The translations under genes were made by a program, and so were the position numbers. Source: Rickettsiales bacterium (GTDB lineage: Bacteria > Pseudomonadota > Alphaproteobacteria > Rickettsiales > UBA1997). From it: a stretch of 7,385 bases of DNA. A model generated the notes under the pieces. That model did not search any database and was not told where the DNA came from. It worked only from the letters and a program-made list of their open reading frames with translations. The number at the start of each line of letters is the position of its first letter. The stretch's first letter is position 1. The stretch is from the NCBI GenBank assembly GCA_023262945.1, contig JALQXY010000136.1, positions 1 to 7,385 of the forward strand. The letters run 5' to 3'. This document shows positions 6,249-7,385 of this stretch, in pieces.

Positions 6249-7091
6249 TTGATAAAAGTTTCTGATATACTGCAAGAAGCGCGACAAGAACTTCAAAAAT
6301 CGTCTATCATTAGTTATGGTATAGACTCCTTAGTTTTGTTGCAAGAAATATGCAATTTAACCAAAGAGCAAATTATTTTTAATAATAATTTGCAAATAAC
6401 TCAAGATCTGGCTAACAAATATATGGCAGCTATTGATTTGCGTAAAAAATCAATGCCAGTGGCAAAGATAATTGGCGGGAAAGATTTTTTTGATAGTAGA
6501 TTTATAGTTAATGAGCATGTTTTAGATCCTCGTCCTGATTCAGAAGCTATCATTGAAGAAGTATTGAATAGCTTTGCTGATAAATTACAAAAAATTAATT
6601 TTCTAGAAATAGGCGTTGGTTCTGGCTGTATTGTTTTATCGTTATTAAAAATATACAAAAACTTCCAAGCAATTGCTGTTGATATATCAAAAAATGCTCT
6701 TGAAGTTTGTCGCAAAAATGCTGATATTATGGATTTGTCTAATAGAATTAAATTAATCAAAGGCGATTTATTTGCTGACATAAAAGAAAGATTTGATCTT
6801 ATAATTTCTAATCCACCATATATCAAAACTGCCGACATCAATAAACTTGATCGCGATGTTTCTTATGATCCTTTAATTGCTCTTGATGGTGGCTATGATG
6901 GTCTAGATTTTTATCGTAGAATTGCTGATGATGCTATGCTTTATTTAAAAGAATTTGGTAAAATAATTATTGAGATTGGTCATGATCAAGAATTAACTGT
7001 AAAGCATATTTTTACAGAAAAGGGATTTAATTTTATCAATAAAAGAAATGATTTAAACGGTTTTACCAGAGTCTTACATTTTGCAAAATAA
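6249..7091 (+). CDS. prmC: Release factor glutamine N5-methyltransferase PrmC
   Basis: PrmC transfers a methyl group from S-adenosylmethionine to the glutamine of the GGQ loop in RF1 and RF2, raising their efficiency in peptide release. The protein has 280 residues, close to the E. coli enzyme. It has an N-terminal helical domain (1-75), the linker VLDPRPDSE (91-99; IPRPDTE in E. coli), the SAM-binding motif LEIGVGSGC (119-127), Asp145 at the end of strand 2, and the catalytic NPPY at 188-191. The C-terminal motif IEIGHDQ is at 241-247. The start is TTG at 6249, since the next in-frame ATG is at residue 59 and would remove the N-terminal domain. It lies three bases after the upstream stop, with a weak purine stretch GAAGAG (6234-6239) as possible ribosome binding site. 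No TrmB domain is fused, unlike Rickettsia. Its substrate RF1 is encoded at the other end of the window. Confidence 0.96.
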   Translation: MIKVSDILQEARQELQKSSIISYGIDSLVLLQEICNLTKEQIIFNNNLQITQDLANKYMAAIDLRKKSMPVAKIIGGKDFFDSRFIVNEHVLDPRPDSEAIIEEVLNSFADKLQKINFLEIGVGSGCIVLSLLKIYKNFQAIAVDISKNALEVCRKNADIMDLSNRIKLIKGDLFADIKERFDLIISNPPYIKTADINKLDRDVSYDPLIALDGGYDGLDFYRRIADDAMLYLKEFGKIIIEIGHDQELTVKHIFTEKGFNFINKRNDLNGFTRVLHFAK

Positions 7092-7108
7092 CTTTTTTTC
7101 AATATTAC

Positions 7109-7123
7109 TTTATCTTTTTGGCT
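7109..7123 (+). repeat. 15-base 3'-flank motif, copy 2
   Basis: TTTATCTTTTTGGCT, 18-32 bases after the prmC stop codon, identical to the minus-strand copy at 197-211 after the GNAT gene. Its last base is the first base of the large hairpin that follows. Seen from the plus strand the two copies form a 15-base inverted pair bracketing all seven complete genes. Confidence 0.55.
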
Positions 7124-7183
7124 AAAAATTGTAAAAAGCCTTAAGTTCTATAGGCATAGGACTTGCATTTTTTACAATTTTTA
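7123..7183. terminator. Long hairpin after prmC, probable bidirectional terminator
   Basis: The outer arms at 7123-7137 and 7169-7183 are perfect 15-base complements (TAAAAATTGTAAAAA and its reverse complement). After a small asymmetric internal loop with a possible GC/GC pair, an inner stem pairs 7143-7151 with 7156-7164 (nine pairs, one G-T) around an AGGC loop. In the plus direction the inner stem is followed by GCA and six T residues. In the minus direction it is followed by AAGGC and five T. Either strand could therefore give a terminator-like structure. The near-complete symmetry over 61 bases is more than a terminator needs, so a palindromic repeat element or a structured small RNA is an alternative. 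Confidence 0.55.
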
Positions 7184-7197
7184 TCTCAAAAATATTT

Positions 7198-7206
7198 TGT
7201 TATAAT
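7198..7206 (+). promoter_or_regulatory. Extended -10 promoter
   Basis: TG-T-TATAAT is a perfect extended -10 element, the best promoter core in the window. At 17 bases upstream there is only TTTTTA, a three-of-six -35, which an extended -10 tolerates. Transcription would start near 7213. What it drives is unclear: a short hairpin transcript ending near 7281, or a gene running off the right edge. Confidence 0.5.
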
Positions 7207-7237
7207 TTTATTTAAAGATGGGAAATATTATTATATC

Positions 7238-7281
7238 TAAAGATAAGCTTTGGCATTGCGTCATTTATCTTTATAATTTTT
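7238..7281 (+). terminator. Second hairpin with T-run downstream of the promoter
   Basis: TAAAGATAA (7238-7246) and TTATCTTTA (7265-7273) are perfect nine-base complements around an 18-base loop that includes an AAGCTT palindrome. The sequence then reads TAA and five T (7277-7281). It lies about 25 bases after the expected start of transcription from the extended -10 promoter, so it could end a roughly 70-base RNA or attenuate a downstream gene. The stem has only one G-C pair, so stability is low. Confidence 0.3.
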
Positions 7282-7385
7282 ATTCCTAACTACAAGAAAA
7301 GAGATGTGGTTAATTTAGGCGAGGGGTTGTTCTTCCTGAGAGAAAAGAAAGGCATGAAATGGCATTTGCACTGTTTCCTGGTTTG

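Larger units (their letters stand above)
7092..7385. other. 294 bases without a confident gene
   Basis: From left to right this holds a T-run (7093-7099), copy 2 of the 15-base flank motif, a 61-base hairpin, an extended -10 promoter, a second hairpin with T-run, and from about 7290 a segment of higher GC (39 of 95 by hand count). A plus-strand frame is open from 7216 to the edge but lacks a normal start before GTG at 7306. It would begin with a hydrophobic stretch, then PNYKKRD. Two other frames over the last 75 bases are also open, on opposite strands. None could be matched to a known family. Confidence 0.5.

Noticed and set aside
6401..6841. Minus-strand 146-codon frame
   Set aside because: Antisense of prmC, whose motifs are all intact; no family resemblance in the antisense product.
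7218..7289. 23-codon frame from ATG after the extended -10 promoter
   Set aside because: Too short, no ribosome binding site, and it overlaps the second hairpin; kept only as part of the short-RNA observation.
7314..7385. Opposite-strand frames ending in TAA near the right edge, possible C-terminus of a transposase
   Set aside because: Two minus-strand frames and one plus-strand frame are equally open over about 70 bases and none carries a recognisable motif.

Overview
The window is a compact stretch of housekeeping genes from a very AT-rich alphaproteobacterium, most likely Rickettsiales or a similar host-associated lineage. The evidence is the strongly AT-biased codon use, a rickettsial-type ISC ferredoxin, a zinc-free 517-residue MetRS with no C-terminal tRNA-binding domain, and an alphaproteobacterial DUF2125-like protein. 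PrmC is a 280-residue stand-alone enzyme rather than the PrmC-TrmB fusion known from the genus Rickettsia, so that genus is unlikely. The assignment rests on remembered family features, not on a search.

Layout, left to right. Positions 1-190 look unlike the rest: about 45% GC, a strong Shine-Dalgarno sequence, two inverted repeats, and on the minus strand the first 41 codons of a secreted sugar-binding protein. Next come two minus-strand genes, read from right to left: prfA (release factor 1) and then a GNAT acetyltransferase. Only 31 bases separate prfA from the divergent plus-strand pair metG (methionyl-tRNA synthetase) and xth (exonuclease III-type AP endonuclease), whose stop and start codons overlap. 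After a 104-base AT-rich gap with a promoter candidate, a second plus-strand group follows: a 2Fe-2S ferredoxin, a DUF2125-like envelope protein and prmC, the methyltransferase that modifies release factors. Positions 7092-7385 hold no confident gene. They contain a 61-base hairpin, an extended -10 promoter, a second hairpin and a final 95 bases of raised GC that I could not identify.

Together the genes serve translation (RF1, its modifying enzyme PrmC, MetRS), DNA repair, Fe-S cluster assembly and probably the cell envelope. PrmC and its substrate RF1 are both present but in opposite-facing groups, although the two genes are neighbours in many bacteria.

No new defence system, CRISPR array, complete mobile element or RNA gene was found. 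The most interesting signals are at the two edges: the compositionally foreign sugar-binding gene start, a 15-base motif shared by the 3' flanks of both outward-facing gene groups, and the hairpin-promoter-hairpin block after prmC. Both edges change composition, so either a real boundary of acquired DNA or an assembly join has to be considered.
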